From: Nitratireductor luteus
GTDB taxonomy: Bacteria > Pseudomonadota > Alphaproteobacteria > Rhizobiales > Rhizobiaceae
DNA: 64,000 bases
Direction: 5' to 3'
Assembly: GCF_026162365.1 (NCBI RefSeq)
Contig: NZ_JAOANW010000009.1
Span: 1 to 64,000 of the forward strand
Below are positions 25,939 to 35,241 of this stretch, piece after piece (positions within the stretch are counted from its first letter, which is position 1; every line of letters begins with the position of its first letter). Under the pieces are notes generated by a model. The model had not been told where the DNA came from. It did not search any database and saw only the letters and a list, made by a program, of their open reading frames with translations. A program made the translations under genes and the position numbers.

Positions 25939-26880
25939 TTAATAGCCCTTGCCGCGCATCTCTTCGGCGTTTTCTGCGGTAACAGCGACCGAATTCAGAA
26001 TGATCTCCTTCTCTATCGTTTCGCCTTTCGCCACCTTGTAGGCGTACTGCACGCCCTCCGGCGCGCAGTAAGGATAGGTGAACGTGGCGTCCATCTTCCC
26101 TTCAGCCACCAGATCGATGGCCCCATTCGCGCCATTGATCGCCACGATGCTGACGGGATCGGTGCGGCCAGCTTCTTCCATTGCCTGTATTGCCGCGAAC
26201 GCCATCTCGTCGGCATGGGTGTAGATGGCGTCGAACTCTCCTGGCCCGAAACGCTGCAGCGCGTCGACCATATAGGCAAGCGCCTTCTCCTGCAGATAAT
26301 CGCAGTAAGGGTTGGCAACGATTTTCATGCCTTCGTGACCCTTCAGTCCGTTGGCGAAACCGACATTGCGATCCACCGTTGCCGAGGCACCGGCCGACCC
26401 CTGCAACTCGATGATCTTCGCCTTGCCGCCGAATTTGTTGACCAGGAATTGACCTGCCGCCTCGCCGATCGGCAGATTTCGTGCGCCAATATGACTGGTA
26501 ACATCGGTATTGACCTCGCGGTCGATCGTCAGGACCGGAATGCCGGCCGCCATCACATCCGCCACGACGGGCGTCAGCGCGTCCGCCGTGACCGGAGAAA
26601 TCATCAGGACATCGAGCCCTTGAACCATCAGGCTCTCGACATCAGCCACCTGCTTGTTGGCATTGTCCTGACCGTCGGTGAATATGAACTCGACGTCCGA
26701 CAGGTTTACATCGATATATGCATTGTTGGTTTCCACCATGGCAACGCGCCATGGATGGTTCATTGTCGCCTGGCTGAAACCGATGCGATATCTTTTCTGA
26801 GCCAGCGCCGGGCGCGCCAGTGCGAATCCAGCGGCAGATGCCGTGAGCATCAAGGCGCCGCGTCTTGAAATGACTGTCAT
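25939..26880 (-). CDS. Ribose-type sugar ABC substrate-binding protein (paralogue 2)
   Basis: The 313-residue periplasmic protein has a signal peptide (1-27, ending ARPALA-Q) and a type 1 periplasmic-binding fold (RIGFSQATMNHPWRVAMVE, then VLMISPVTADALTPVV and the hinge region). It is clearly paralogous to the binding protein at 37131-38075 through most of its length. No permease or ATPase lies beside it, so it probably shares RbsA/RbsC-like proteins encoded at 38-41 kb. The start at 26880 gives a normal signal peptide and lies 49 bp from a GAAAACGATTTC operator. Confidence 0.87.
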   Translation of the reverse strand: MTVISRRGALMLTASAAGFALARPALAQKRYRIGFSQATMNHPWRVAMVETNNAYIDVNLSDVEFIFTDGQDNANKQVADVESLMVQGLDVLMISPVTADALTPVVADVMAAGIPVLTIDREVNTDVTSHIGARNLPIGEAAGQFLVNKFGGKAKIIELQGSAGASATVDRNVGFANGLKGHEGMKIVANPYCDYLQEKALAYMVDALQRFGPGEFDAIYTHADEMAFAAIQAMEEAGRTDPVSIVAINGANGAIDLVAEGKMDATFTYPYCAPEGVQYAYKVAKGETIEKEIILNSVAVTAENAEEMRGKGY

Positions 26881-26928
26881 TACACCCCCCTCCTCCGTGA
26901 ATGAAATCGCTATACAGCGGTGGGTTAA

Positions 26929-26940
26929 GAAAACGATTTC
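26929..26940. promoter_or_regulatory. LacI-type operator GAAAACGATTTC
   Basis: The reverse complement, GAAATCGTTTTC, is identical to the sites at 41524 and 43624. It lies 49 bp before the second binding-protein start, in the divergent region shared with the epimerase gene. Confidence 0.7.
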
Positions 26941-27023
26941 ACGCGAAGTCTTCACAATTTTGGCGCACTTGTCAAGTTATTGGCCTTTTTCGGCGCATCG
27001 ATTGCAAGTATGGGAATTTTCGG

Positions 27024-27035
27024 GCAAACGTTTTC
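27024..27035. promoter_or_regulatory. LacI-type operator GCAAACGTTTTC
   Basis: It differs at one base from the perfect palindrome GAAAACGTTTTC found before dctP/lacI. It lies 37 bp before the epimerase start, so the binding-protein/epimerase divergent region has one site per gene. Confidence 0.65.
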
Positions 27036-27071
27036 TCAATAAACGGCCATCACAAGGCCTTGGGAGGAGAT

Positions 27072-27923
27072 ATGCTTGAAGGGTTTGGTGTTCATTCCAG
27101 CATTTTCGCGTCCGACTGGATCAGCGGCGCGTCGCACGCGGTCGACGACTCCGTCCGCTACGGTCTGGATTTCATTGAGATTCCACTTCTCGACCCCGCC
27201 AATTCGCAGCCGGAACGCGACCGCGGCCTGTTGCAGAAGAGCGGGCTGAAAGCGCTGTGTTCACTCGCACTGCCGGAAGGTTGCTGGCCATCGGTCAACG
27301 GTGATGAGGCGGTCGATTTTCTGAAGCTGGCCCTTGATAAAACCGAGCAGATCGGCGCGGTGGCTCTCAGCGGCGTCATCTATGGCGGCGTTGGACAACG
27401 CAGCGGAAATCCACCCACCGACCGAGAGATAGACGATATCGCGCGCGCGCTGGAGAAAGTCGCCGCCTATGCAAGGTCCAAGAACATCGCCCTGGGAATC
27501 GAGCCGATTAACCGGTACGAAAACCATCTTATCAATACCGGCAGCCAAGCCGCTGGCCTGATCGAGAAGATCGGTGCCGACGGGATGTTTGTTCATCTCG
27601 ACACCTATCACATGAACATCGAGGAACGTGGCATAGCCCGCGGCATTATCGATTGCGGCGAGCATCTGGGCTATATCCATCTGTCCGAAAGCGACCGTGG
27701 CGTTCCGGGCAAGGGAACCGTTCCCTGGAACGAGATCTACGGGGCGCTGGCGGCGATCGGTTATAGCGGCGGCCAGGGCATTGAAAGTTTCGTCAATCTG
27801 CCGCCGCAATTTGCCTCTGCCCTTTGTGTCTGGCGGCCGGTTGCCGACAGTGCAGAAGAAGTCATGGCCGCCGGTCTTCCGTTCCTCAAAAATCTTTCCA
27901 GGCAATACGGACTGACGGCGTAA
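27072..27923 (+). CDS. Ketose 3-epimerase-like sugar epimerase (TIM barrel)
   Basis: The 283-residue protein belongs to the xylose-isomerase-like barrel family and is closest in pattern to D-tagatose/D-psicose 3-epimerases. Metal and catalytic residues are visible in GIEPINRYE (Glu), VHLDTYHMNIEE (Asp, His), HLSESDRGVPGKG (His, Arg) and GIESF (Glu). It is predicted to epimerise C3 of a keto sugar in the cytoplasm. The ATG at 27072 follows GGGAGGAGA; an upstream in-frame start would cross the operators. It is convergent with the GMC gene (8 bp gap). Confidence 0.82.
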   Translation: MLEGFGVHSSIFASDWISGASHAVDDSVRYGLDFIEIPLLDPANSQPERDRGLLQKSGLKALCSLALPEGCWPSVNGDEAVDFLKLALDKTEQIGAVALSGVIYGGVGQRSGNPPTDREIDDIARALEKVAAYARSKNIALGIEPINRYENHLINTGSQAAGLIEKIGADGMFVHLDTYHMNIEERGIARGIIDCGEHLGYIHLSESDRGVPGKGTVPWNEIYGALAAIGYSGGQGIESFVNLPPQFASALCVWRPVADSAEEVMAAGLPFLKNLSRQYGLTA

Positions 27924-27931
27924 GCCGTCTG

Positions 27932-29533
27932 TCAGGGTCGGCCCAAAATCATGTCGGCGGCCTTTTCGGCGATCATGATCGTCGGTGCATTCGTGTTGCC
28001 CGAGACGAGTTGCGGCATGATCGAGGCATCGACGACCCGCAGCCTGTCTATGCCATAAACCCTCAGCCGATTGTCGACCACGCAGCCCTCGTGCGGACCC
28101 ATCCGACAGGTACCGACCGGATGGTAACCCGAGCGAGCCTCGCGCCGAATATAGTTCGTTACAGCCGAGCGTGACTGCACCTGCGGGCCTGGCATCGTTT
28201 CATTCGCCAAATGACGTGCCATGCTCGGCTGGTTCATGATCGCCCGGCACATTTCGAAAGCCTCCACCGTCTTTTCAAGATCGTCAGGCTCAGCAAGAAA
28301 ATTCGGATCGATAAGCGGCGGGTCGGCCGAGTTGGCCGATCTGAGGCGCAGACTGCCCCGCGACTTCGGATGGAGATAGTAGGCGTTGAGCGTACAGCCA
28401 TTGTCCGGAGCACCCTCTTCGGTCACTGCCTCGATGCCGGAGCCGGCCAGAAAGTGAAATTGCACGTCGGGAGCTTCCGCGCGCCCTTCCGTCGACCAGA
28501 ACGCCCCGCCTTCGACGATCACCGAACTGGCCGGTCCATGCCGGTCAACCAGATAGCGAAGCCCGACGCCGAGCTGGCGCAGCGGATTCTTGTAAACGTC
28601 ATAGCTGTTGATGCCGGCAAGCTTGTAGATCGCGAAGACGTCGAGATGATCGTGCAGGTTCTGGCCGACTCCCGGCAGATCGCTCCGGCATGGGATGCCA
28701 TGTGTCTCCAGCTCTGTTGCAGGCCCCACGCCCGACAGCATCATCAATTTCGGCGTGTTGAGCGCGCCTGCGCAAAGCAGGACCTCGCGTTCGGCTCGGA
28801 CCTGCCGTAAATCGGCGCCGCGGCGATAGGAAACGCCGGTCGCGCGGCCGTTTTCGATCGTGATGCCCTCCACCATCGCACCTGTCACGATGGTGAGATT
28901 TTTGCGGCGGCGGATGGGAGACAGATAGCCGCGTGCAGCGCTGCAGCGCCGTCCGTCGCGGTTTGTCACCTGATAAAGGCCACAGCCGGCCTGGTCCCCG
29001 CCATTGAAGTCCTCGTTGTCCGGCATGCCGAATTCGCGGCAGGAGGCGAGAAACGCCTGGCTCAGCGGATGGACATGGCGCTGATCGGCAACACCCAACG
29101 GGCCGTCTGTGCCATGAAGCGGCGGGCCCTTGCTGGCATTGCCTTCCGCCTTGACGAAATAGGGCAGTACATCCGAATAGCCCCAGCCTTCGCAGCCAAG
29201 TGCGGCCCAGTTATCGTAGTCGGCGGCCGTCCCTCGGATGTAGACCTGTGCATTGATGGAACTGCCGCCGCCCAGAACGCGTGCTTGCACATATTCGGGC
29301 GTAATAGCGTCCTGATGGTGTTGCGCGGCGAGATGAAAACCCCAGGTCAGCGGCCCCTTCGCCGCGCGATAATAACCAACCGGCAAATGGATAAAGGGAT
29401 TGAGATCACGCGGCCCGGCCTCGAGCAGGAGAACGCGACAGGCCGTATCCGCCGAAAGGCGGTTGGCCAAAACGCAGCCGGCCGAGCCACCACCGACAAT
29501 GACGAAGTCATACCGATCCGCAGCTATACCCAT
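27932..29533 (-). CDS. GMC-family FAD oxidoreductase (choline-dehydrogenase-like), first copy
   Basis: This is a 533-residue flavoenzyme. The FAD-binding motif VIVGGGSAGCVLANRL is at residues 10-25, GGGSSINAQVYIRG (GMC signature 1) near 90, and the C-terminal catalytic region SGYHPVGTCRMG followed by SGNTNAPTIMIAEKAAD near 470-525. The family oxidises primary alcohols to aldehydes with FAD. It is the last gene of the long minus-strand operon. Its start overlaps the MaoC gene end by 10 bp. It is paralogous to the gene at 33545-35191, which suggests two successive alcohol oxidations or two related substrates. Confidence 0.88.
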   Translation of the reverse strand: MGIAADRYDFVIVGGGSAGCVLANRLSADTACRVLLLEAGPRDLNPFIHLPVGYYRAAKGPLTWGFHLAAQHHQDAITPEYVQARVLGGGSSINAQVYIRGTAADYDNWAALGCEGWGYSDVLPYFVKAEGNASKGPPLHGTDGPLGVADQRHVHPLSQAFLASCREFGMPDNEDFNGGDQAGCGLYQVTNRDGRRCSAARGYLSPIRRRKNLTIVTGAMVEGITIENGRATGVSYRRGADLRQVRAEREVLLCAGALNTPKLMMLSGVGPATELETHGIPCRSDLPGVGQNLHDHLDVFAIYKLAGINSYDVYKNPLRQLGVGLRYLVDRHGPASSVIVEGGAFWSTEGRAEAPDVQFHFLAGSGIEAVTEEGAPDNGCTLNAYYLHPKSRGSLRLRSANSADPPLIDPNFLAEPDDLEKTVEAFEMCRAIMNQPSMARHLANETMPGPQVQSRSAVTNYIRREARSGYHPVGTCRMGPHEGCVVDNRLRVYGIDRLRVVDASIMPQLVSGNTNAPTIMIAEKAADMILGRP

Positions 29534-29970
29534 TTGAGAATGTGCTGTCCGACACAGACGGTTTCGTCATTCTGGTTGGTGATGGTGATCTCGGAAACGG
29601 TGCGCCTTTGCTCCTCCAGCACATCTCGGACCTCGTAACGCAAGTGCACATTGTCGCCGATATAGACCGGCTTGACGAAGCGGATGCGATCATAACCGAG
29701 CGAAACCGGCGTCGCGCCGTCGCGAACGCCGGGCACCCGTTCCACGATTTCCGTCGAACAGGCCGACATATAGGCAATCAAAAGCGCACCATGGGCAATG
29801 CGCTTTCCATAGACAGAGCCGGACATATCTGCCTCGTCCATGTGATTGGGCGAGAAATCGCCACTCAGCTCCGCAAAGCTGTTGACCGCCGCTTCGGTCA
29901 CGGTGTGATCCTGCTCGACGAAATCGCCGGGCTTCAGAAAAAAACCGTCAGCCAAGGGTACGCCCTCCAT
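29524..29970 (-). CDS. MaoC-like (R)-hydratase, hot-dog fold
   Basis: The 148-residue protein has the hydratase-2 motif in a DFSPNHMDEADMSGSVYGKRIAHG arrangement (Asp and His of the catalytic dyad, then the conserved IAHG turn). It would add water to an enoyl-CoA intermediate. ATG at 29970 lies inside the end of the upstream SDR gene (23-bp overlap) and follows the family's usual N-terminus. With the enoyl-CoA hydratase, CoA-transferase and ALDH it shows that part of the pathway runs on CoA thioesters. Confidence 0.82.
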   Translation of the reverse strand: MEGVPLADGFFLKPGDFVEQDHTVTEAAVNSFAELSGDFSPNHMDEADMSGSVYGKRIAHGALLIAYMSACSTEIVERVPGVRDGATPVSLGYDRIRFVKPVYIGDNVHLRYEVRDVLEEQRRTVSEITITNQNDETVCVGQHILKWV

Positions 29971-30691
29971 TGACCGCCAGGGTCTGGCCATTGACGAAGG
30001 ACGCCGCATCGGAGGCCAGGAACGCCACGGCACCGGCAATGTCCTTCGGCTTGCCCATCCTGTTGAACGGGAGATGGGGGAGATAATCGGCAATCATCTT
30101 GTCTTTCGCCATTTCTTCATGCCGTTCGACGGTGATGAACCCCGGCTCGATGAGATTGACGTTGATTCCGAACGGGCCCAGCTCACTGGCCCACGACAGT
30201 GTCAAACCAAGCATGGCCGCCTTGGCACCGACATAATGGGCGAACTGGGCGTTGCCGATATTGACGACCTCGCTGCCGATATTGATGATCCTGCCGGAGC
30301 CACGCGCCTTCCAGCCGGCCACGACCTCCGCCATCAGCAGGACTGGCGCCTTGACGCTGAATTCGAGCTGAAAAAGGTGGTCTTCCCACGTCTGCTCTTC
30401 CAGCGGAATCACATCGTGATGGCCAACGGCATTGTTGACGATACAGTCGAGCGCACCGAACCTTTGATGCAGCTCCGCAATGCCGGCCATGACCGCATCG
30501 GCTTCCGTTACATCGAATTGAAAGACATCCGCCTCGCCGCCAGCGGTCCGGATCGCCTCGACCACATCCTCGGCCGCGCTGCGGCTGTTGGCGCAATTGA
30601 CGGCAACCCGGTGTCCGTCTTTCGCCAGCGTTTCGGCAATAACGCGTCCCAATCCGCGCGATGCACCCGTCACCAATACAGTCTTCATCAT
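29948..30691 (-). CDS. Short-chain dehydrogenase (FabG-like)
   Basis: The 247-residue SDR has TGASRGLG at residues 8-15, VNNAVGHHD near 88 (Val in place of the usual Gly after NNA), IINIGSEV near 137 and catalytic YVGAK near 153. The C-terminal VNGQTLAVNGGRTLG is typical of FabG-type enzymes. It may oxidise a 3-hydroxyacyl-CoA or a sugar-derived alcohol. It precedes the MaoC gene with a 23-bp overlap. Confidence 0.84.
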   Translation of the reverse strand: MMKTVLVTGASRGLGRVIAETLAKDGHRVAVNCANSRSAAEDVVEAIRTAGGEADVFQFDVTEADAVMAGIAELHQRFGALDCIVNNAVGHHDVIPLEEQTWEDHLFQLEFSVKAPVLLMAEVVAGWKARGSGRIINIGSEVVNIGNAQFAHYVGAKAAMLGLTLSWASELGPFGINVNLIEPGFITVERHEEMAKDKMIADYLPHLPFNRMGKPKDIAGAVAFLASDAASFVNGQTLAVNGGRTLG

Positions 30692-30739
30692 CGCCTCCCG
30701 TAGAATGGCTCCATCCGCGGAGCCGTTTTTTGCTCCGCG

Positions 30740-32041
30740 TCAGGAAATTAAAATGGCGCGGAAATCATTGACATTGGTTCGCGTCGGTCCTGTGACCAGC
30801 AGGCTCTGGGCGGCATCGAATGCGCTCCAAGCATCATTGCCGGCCAGCAGCAATTTGGGGTCGGCACCCGTGGCGCGAATGCGGTCAGCCGTTGTCCCGT
30901 CGCAGAGCGCTCCGGCATTGTGCTCGGTACCGTCGCGGCCATCGGTGTCGGCGGCGAGCGCGTAGATGCCGTCGCGCCCGGCGATATCAAGCGCAAAACC
31001 AAGCAGGAATTCGCTGTTTCGCCCGCCCTTGCCCTCGGCGCGCACGGTTACGGTGGTCTCGCCGCCGGACAGCAGCAGACACGGCGCGGTGAAAGGCTGG
31101 CCGCGATCTTTGATCTGAAGCGCGAGCGCCGCATGCACGCGGCCCGCATCGCGAGCCTCGCCCTCGACACGATCCGACAGGATGTGAACATCGTAGCCAC
31201 TTTGGCGCGCCTGCGCCGCGGCCGCCTCCAGCGAAACCTGCGCGCTGCCGATCACATGGCATTGCGCCGCGCCAAGGCGAGGATCGTCAGGCATCGGCGC
31301 CGAGCAATCTGGGTTGTCCAGCCATCGCATCAGCGCCTCTGGCAAAGCCATGCGGTAGCGCGTGACGATTTGCCTTGCCTGATCGCGATCGGTCTCGTCG
31401 GCGATCGTTGGCCCGGAGGCCACGAGATGCAGGATATCACCGGGAATGTCCGACAGGACCAGCGTGTGCACCCGCGCAGGATAGGCCGCGGCCGCCAGAC
31501 GGCCGCCCTTGATGGCCGAAAAATGCTTGCGCACGCAATTCATCTCGGCAATTGTTGCGCCGGACTTCAATAGCGTATCGTTGAGCGTTTGCTTATCGGC
31601 CAGATCCAACCCGCCGGCCGGCAGACACAGCAGGGCAGAACCACCGCCGGAAATCAGTGCGACAAGTTGATCGTCCGGCCCCAACCCTTGCGCAAGCGCA
31701 AGGATGCGCTGCGCCGCCAAAAGGCTGTCATCATCGGGCACCGGGTGTCCGGCTTCGACGATTTCGATATCCTGGCACGGTTCGACATAGCCATATTGGG
31801 TGACGACCAGACCTTCGAGTTTGCCCCGTCCTGCATCGTGCCAGGCTGACTCGAAAGCCCGCGCCATCGCCGCTGAACCCTTCCCTGCGCCAACGACGAC
31901 GGTGCGGCCGCCGACAGGCTCGGGAAGAAACTCACCGATCACACGTTGCGGCTGCGCGGCGGCGACCGCCGCATCGAACAGGTCGCGCAAAAGCGCGGTG
32001 GCTTGCTCGGACGTTATGGTGCAGGAGTGTGCGTTTATCAC
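30740..32041 (-). CDS. Glycerate 2-kinase (MOFRL/GckA family)
   Basis: The 433-residue protein belongs to the DUF4147-MOFRL family, which phosphorylates D-glycerate with ATP to 2-phosphoglycerate. Visible motifs are VVVGAGKGSAAMA near 47, LISGGGSALL near 130 and the C-terminal MOFRL part (LLSGGETTVTV...GGRNSEFLLG...LAADTDGRDGTEHNAGA). I prefer GTG 32041, 7 bp after the ALDH stop, because earlier residues are antisense to the ALDH end and unlike the family. It implies that glycerate is one end product of the pathway. Confidence 0.82.
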   Translation of the reverse strand: MINAHSCTITSEQATALLRDLFDAAVAAAQPQRVIGEFLPEPVGGRTVVVGAGKGSAAMARAFESAWHDAGRGKLEGLVVTQYGYVEPCQDIEIVEAGHPVPDDDSLLAAQRILALAQGLGPDDQLVALISGGGSALLCLPAGGLDLADKQTLNDTLLKSGATIAEMNCVRKHFSAIKGGRLAAAAYPARVHTLVLSDIPGDILHLVASGPTIADETDRDQARQIVTRYRMALPEALMRWLDNPDCSAPMPDDPRLGAAQCHVIGSAQVSLEAAAAQARQSGYDVHILSDRVEGEARDAGRVHAALALQIKDRGQPFTAPCLLLSGGETTVTVRAEGKGGRNSEFLLGFALDIAGRDGIYALAADTDGRDGTEHNAGALCDGTTADRIRATGADPKLLLAGNDAWSAFDAAQSLLVTGPTRTNVNDFRAILIS

Positions 32042-32048
32042 GGCAGTG

Positions 32049-33548
32049 CTATTTGACCCAGTGGTCGCGCTTGCCGAGGGCAATGTGGACCGATTTGACC
32101 TCGGTATATTCCTCAACGCCGTAGACGCCGGTCTCCCGTCCATTGCCCGATTGCTTAAAGCCGCCGATCGGAAGCTCCGGCCCGCCAGCGATTGTCGTAT
32201 TCACCCAGGTGCGGCCCGCCTCGACGCGGCGCATGGCGTGAATGGCCTTGTCGAGATCCTTCGTCCAAATGCTTGCGGCAAGACCGAAGATGCTGTCATT
32301 GGCGATTTCGATGGCCTCTTCGAACGTCTCGAAAGTCTGCATGGCCAAAACCGGGCCGAAAATTTCATCACGCGCCACCGCCATCGACCGTTCGACATCG
32401 GTCAGAAGCGTCGGCAGCACGAAATGTCCACGCTCGGTCTCAACCGCGCAGCCGCCACAGACGACATTGGCTCCATCCTGCTTCCCGCTTTCGATGTAAC
32501 CGAGAATTTTCTCGAAATGTTGCGGTGAAACGATAGCGCCGAGCTGTGTTTCGGGATCGAACACATCGCCCATCCGGACACGCTTCAGCTTGTCTGCGAC
32601 CAGCGCGGCGAACTCCTTCGCGACCGATTTTTCGACGACCAGCCTGCTGCCCGACACACAGCATTGGCCCGCATTGAAGCAGAGGCCGAACACAACGCCA
32701 TCGGCGGCATCTGCGAGATCGGCATCGGCGAAAACCACCTGCGGGTTCTTGCCGCCCAGCTCCAGCCCGAGCTTTTTGAAGTTTCCGGCAGATGCCATCA
32801 ACGCCCTGCGGCCAACATCGACCGAGCCGGTGAACGACAGCATGTCAATATCGTCATGCTCGGTGATCGCCTGGCCGACCTCGGGGCCCATGCCCGTGAC
32901 GACATTGAACACACCAGCCGGCATGCCGGCCGCGGTCAAAATCTCGGCCATGCGCAGCGTCGTTGTCGACGTCAGTTCGCTTGGTTTGCAGACAATCACG
33001 CATCCGGCAGCGAGCATGTAAGGAATGCGCTCAGCCAGGATGATGAAGGGAAAATTCCACGGGATGATCAGTCCGATGACACCGATGGGCTGGCGTGTGA
33101 CCACGCCAAACATATCATCGCCCAGATTGTTGAAGCTGTCCCCGTGCAGCGACCGCGCAACGCCTGCCGCGTAGTCGTAGTGGCCGGCTGCCCCTTCGAT
33201 TTCCCCGCGCGATTGCGAGATCGGCTTGCCAGTTTCGAGCGTCTCCCAATAGGCCAGTTCGTCCAGATTCTCACGAATGCCGGCGGCCGCTTTCAAGAGG
33301 ACGGCGGCGCGCTCGGCGCCTGACCAACGCGACCACGCGCCGCTTTCGAAGGACTTGCGGGCCGCAGCAACCGCCTCGTCCACATCGGTTTTCGTGCACA
33401 GAACGGTTTCGCTGACAGCAACGTCATGAGCCGGGCTCAAACGGGTCAGAACTTCCCGCTCGCCGCGATCTCGCACCTGTCCGTCGACATAAAAACCGAG
33501 CTGGCGCGGTTCAGACGGAAGCTGGGGCGAATTGGCGTGATTGTTCAT
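32049..33548 (-). CDS. Aldehyde dehydrogenase (NAD(P)-dependent)
   Basis: The 499-residue ALDH-superfamily enzyme has IIPWNFPF near 161, catalytic Glu in LELGGKNP near 267 and catalytic Cys in FNAGQCCVSGSR near 300. The C-terminal NGRETGVYGVEEYTEVKSVHI is typical of betaine-aldehyde-type ALDHs. It probably oxidises the aldehyde made by one of the GMC enzymes. Its start overlaps the upstream GMC stop by four bases (ATGA), which supports sequential action. Confidence 0.9.
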   Translation of the reverse strand: MNNHANSPQLPSEPRQLGFYVDGQVRDRGEREVLTRLSPAHDVAVSETVLCTKTDVDEAVAAARKSFESGAWSRWSGAERAAVLLKAAAGIRENLDELAYWETLETGKPISQSRGEIEGAAGHYDYAAGVARSLHGDSFNNLGDDMFGVVTRQPIGVIGLIIPWNFPFIILAERIPYMLAAGCVIVCKPSELTSTTTLRMAEILTAAGMPAGVFNVVTGMGPEVGQAITEHDDIDMLSFTGSVDVGRRALMASAGNFKKLGLELGGKNPQVVFADADLADAADGVVFGLCFNAGQCCVSGSRLVVEKSVAKEFAALVADKLKRVRMGDVFDPETQLGAIVSPQHFEKILGYIESGKQDGANVVCGGCAVETERGHFVLPTLLTDVERSMAVARDEIFGPVLAMQTFETFEEAIEIANDSIFGLAASIWTKDLDKAIHAMRRVEAGRTWVNTTIAGGPELPIGGFKQSGNGRETGVYGVEEYTEVKSVHIALGKRDHWVK

Positions 33549-35191
33549 GGGGTTTTTTCCAAGGCCTTTGTTGGGGTTTCAGCGGTCGTCGCCGCCGGGC
33601 TCGAGAGGCGGCCCAGAACCAGATCAGCACCACGCTCGCCGATCATGATCGTCGGCGCATTGGTGTTGCCGCTCGGCAGAACCGGCATCACGGACGAATC
33701 GATGACGCGCAGCCCGTCCATCCCGTGAACGCGCAGCTGCGGATCGACCACTGCCATATCGTCAACGCCCATCTTGCACGTCCCGACCGGGTGATAATCG
33801 CAGCACGCATATTGGCGAGCGTAGGCGAGGATGTCCTCGTCGGTTTTCGCATCCTCGCCAGGCAGGCGCTCATGCTCGATCAGACCGCTGATTGCAGGCT
33901 GCGACAGGATGTTGCGGATTTCGCGCACCGATTGGATAGCCATCTGCCGATCGTAGGGATCGGCAAAATAGTTCGGATCGACCACCGGCTGATCGGCAGG
34001 ATCTGACGATTTAAGCGTCAATGTGCCCCGACTGCGCGGGCGAAGGAACGTCGAATTTACGGTAAAGCCGTATCCGGGAATCGTCGATTGTCCACCGCGC
34101 ACAACGGTGGCCGGCGCGACGTGGATCTGCAAATTGGGCCGGTCCTCGCCTTCGGTTTGCAGAAATCCGCCGCCTTCAACGATGACTGAGGCCGCAGGTC
34201 CGCTGCGATAAAGAAGCCATTGCAGGCCATGCACCATGCTAATCGGAAACTTGTCCTGGCCGTCATAGCTGATGCGCTTCTTGGTCTGCACATGAACGTT
34301 GGTGCAGATGTGATCGTGCAGGTTCTTGCCGACGCCATGCAAATCATGCACCGGCTCGATGCCAAGCCCTCTCAATTCATCGGCAGGGCCGATCCCCGAC
34401 AGCAGCATCAATCGCGGCGAGTTGATCGCCCCGGAAGACACAAGAACCTCCGATGAAGCTTCGGCGCGTTCGACCTGGCCGCCCACCTCATACTCGACGC
34501 CCTTGGCGCGTCCGTCTTCGGTCAGGATGCGAAGTGCCCTTGCACCCGTGAGAACGGTCAGGTTCTTACGGGTGCGAATGGGCCACAGATAAGAGACAGA
34601 GGTCGAGCGCCGGCGACCATTGCGGCAAGTGACCTGGTAGAAGCCGGCGCCATACATCGTTTCGCCGTTAAAATCGGCATTGTAGGGCAAGCCATATTGC
34701 TGCATTGCTTTGACAAAGGCGCGGCTGATGCCATGCGGAGCGACCTGATCGGAAACCCACAGCGGTCCGTCTTGGCCGTGATACTTGTCGGCCAGCCGGT
34801 TGTTGTCCTCGGCCTTCTTGAAATAGGCAAGAACGTCGTCGTATCCCCAGCCTTCGTTGCCCAGCGCAGCCCAGTTGTCATAATCCTCTTTCTGGCAGCG
34901 GATATAGATCATCGCATTGATCGCCGACGAACCGCCCAGCGTCTTCCCTTGCGGATACCACACGGCGCGGTTGTCGAGATGCTTTTGAGGCGCGGTGAAA
35001 AAACGCCAGTTGACGCCAGGCCCGAACAGCTTGCCAAGGCCGCCGGGAATATGGATCATCGGGTTCCAGTCGCGGCTGCCGGCTTCCAGCAACAGCACCC
35101 GGCAATCGGGGTTTTCCGACAACCGGTTGGCAAGAACGCAACCGGCGGAACCGGCACCAACGACAATGTAATCCCAGCCTTTTTCACGCAT
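33545..35191 (-). CDS. GMC-family FAD oxidoreductase (choline-dehydrogenase-like), second copy
   Basis: The 548-residue flavoenzyme has YIVVGAGSAGCVLANRL at residues 7-23, GGSSAINAMIYIRCQ near 85 and the C-terminal CDYHPVGTCKMG and SGNTNAPTIMIGERGAD motifs. ATG at 35191 (MREKGWDY) is chosen because it gives the normal short N-terminus and follows GAAGAGATG. It is coupled to the ALDH gene by a four-base overlap, so alcohol to aldehyde to acid is the likely sequence. Confidence 0.88.
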   Translation of the reverse strand: MREKGWDYIVVGAGSAGCVLANRLSENPDCRVLLLEAGSRDWNPMIHIPGGLGKLFGPGVNWRFFTAPQKHLDNRAVWYPQGKTLGGSSAINAMIYIRCQKEDYDNWAALGNEGWGYDDVLAYFKKAEDNNRLADKYHGQDGPLWVSDQVAPHGISRAFVKAMQQYGLPYNADFNGETMYGAGFYQVTCRNGRRRSTSVSYLWPIRTRKNLTVLTGARALRILTEDGRAKGVEYEVGGQVERAEASSEVLVSSGAINSPRLMLLSGIGPADELRGLGIEPVHDLHGVGKNLHDHICTNVHVQTKKRISYDGQDKFPISMVHGLQWLLYRSGPAASVIVEGGGFLQTEGEDRPNLQIHVAPATVVRGGQSTIPGYGFTVNSTFLRPRSRGTLTLKSSDPADQPVVDPNYFADPYDRQMAIQSVREIRNILSQPAISGLIEHERLPGEDAKTDEDILAYARQYACCDYHPVGTCKMGVDDMAVVDPQLRVHGMDGLRVIDSSVMPVLPSGNTNAPTIMIGERGADLVLGRLSSPAATTAETPTKALEKTP

Positions 35192-35241
35192 CTCTTCATC
35201 TCCGGGATGGAACCGGACCATCCAACCTCGACGTCAGTCGC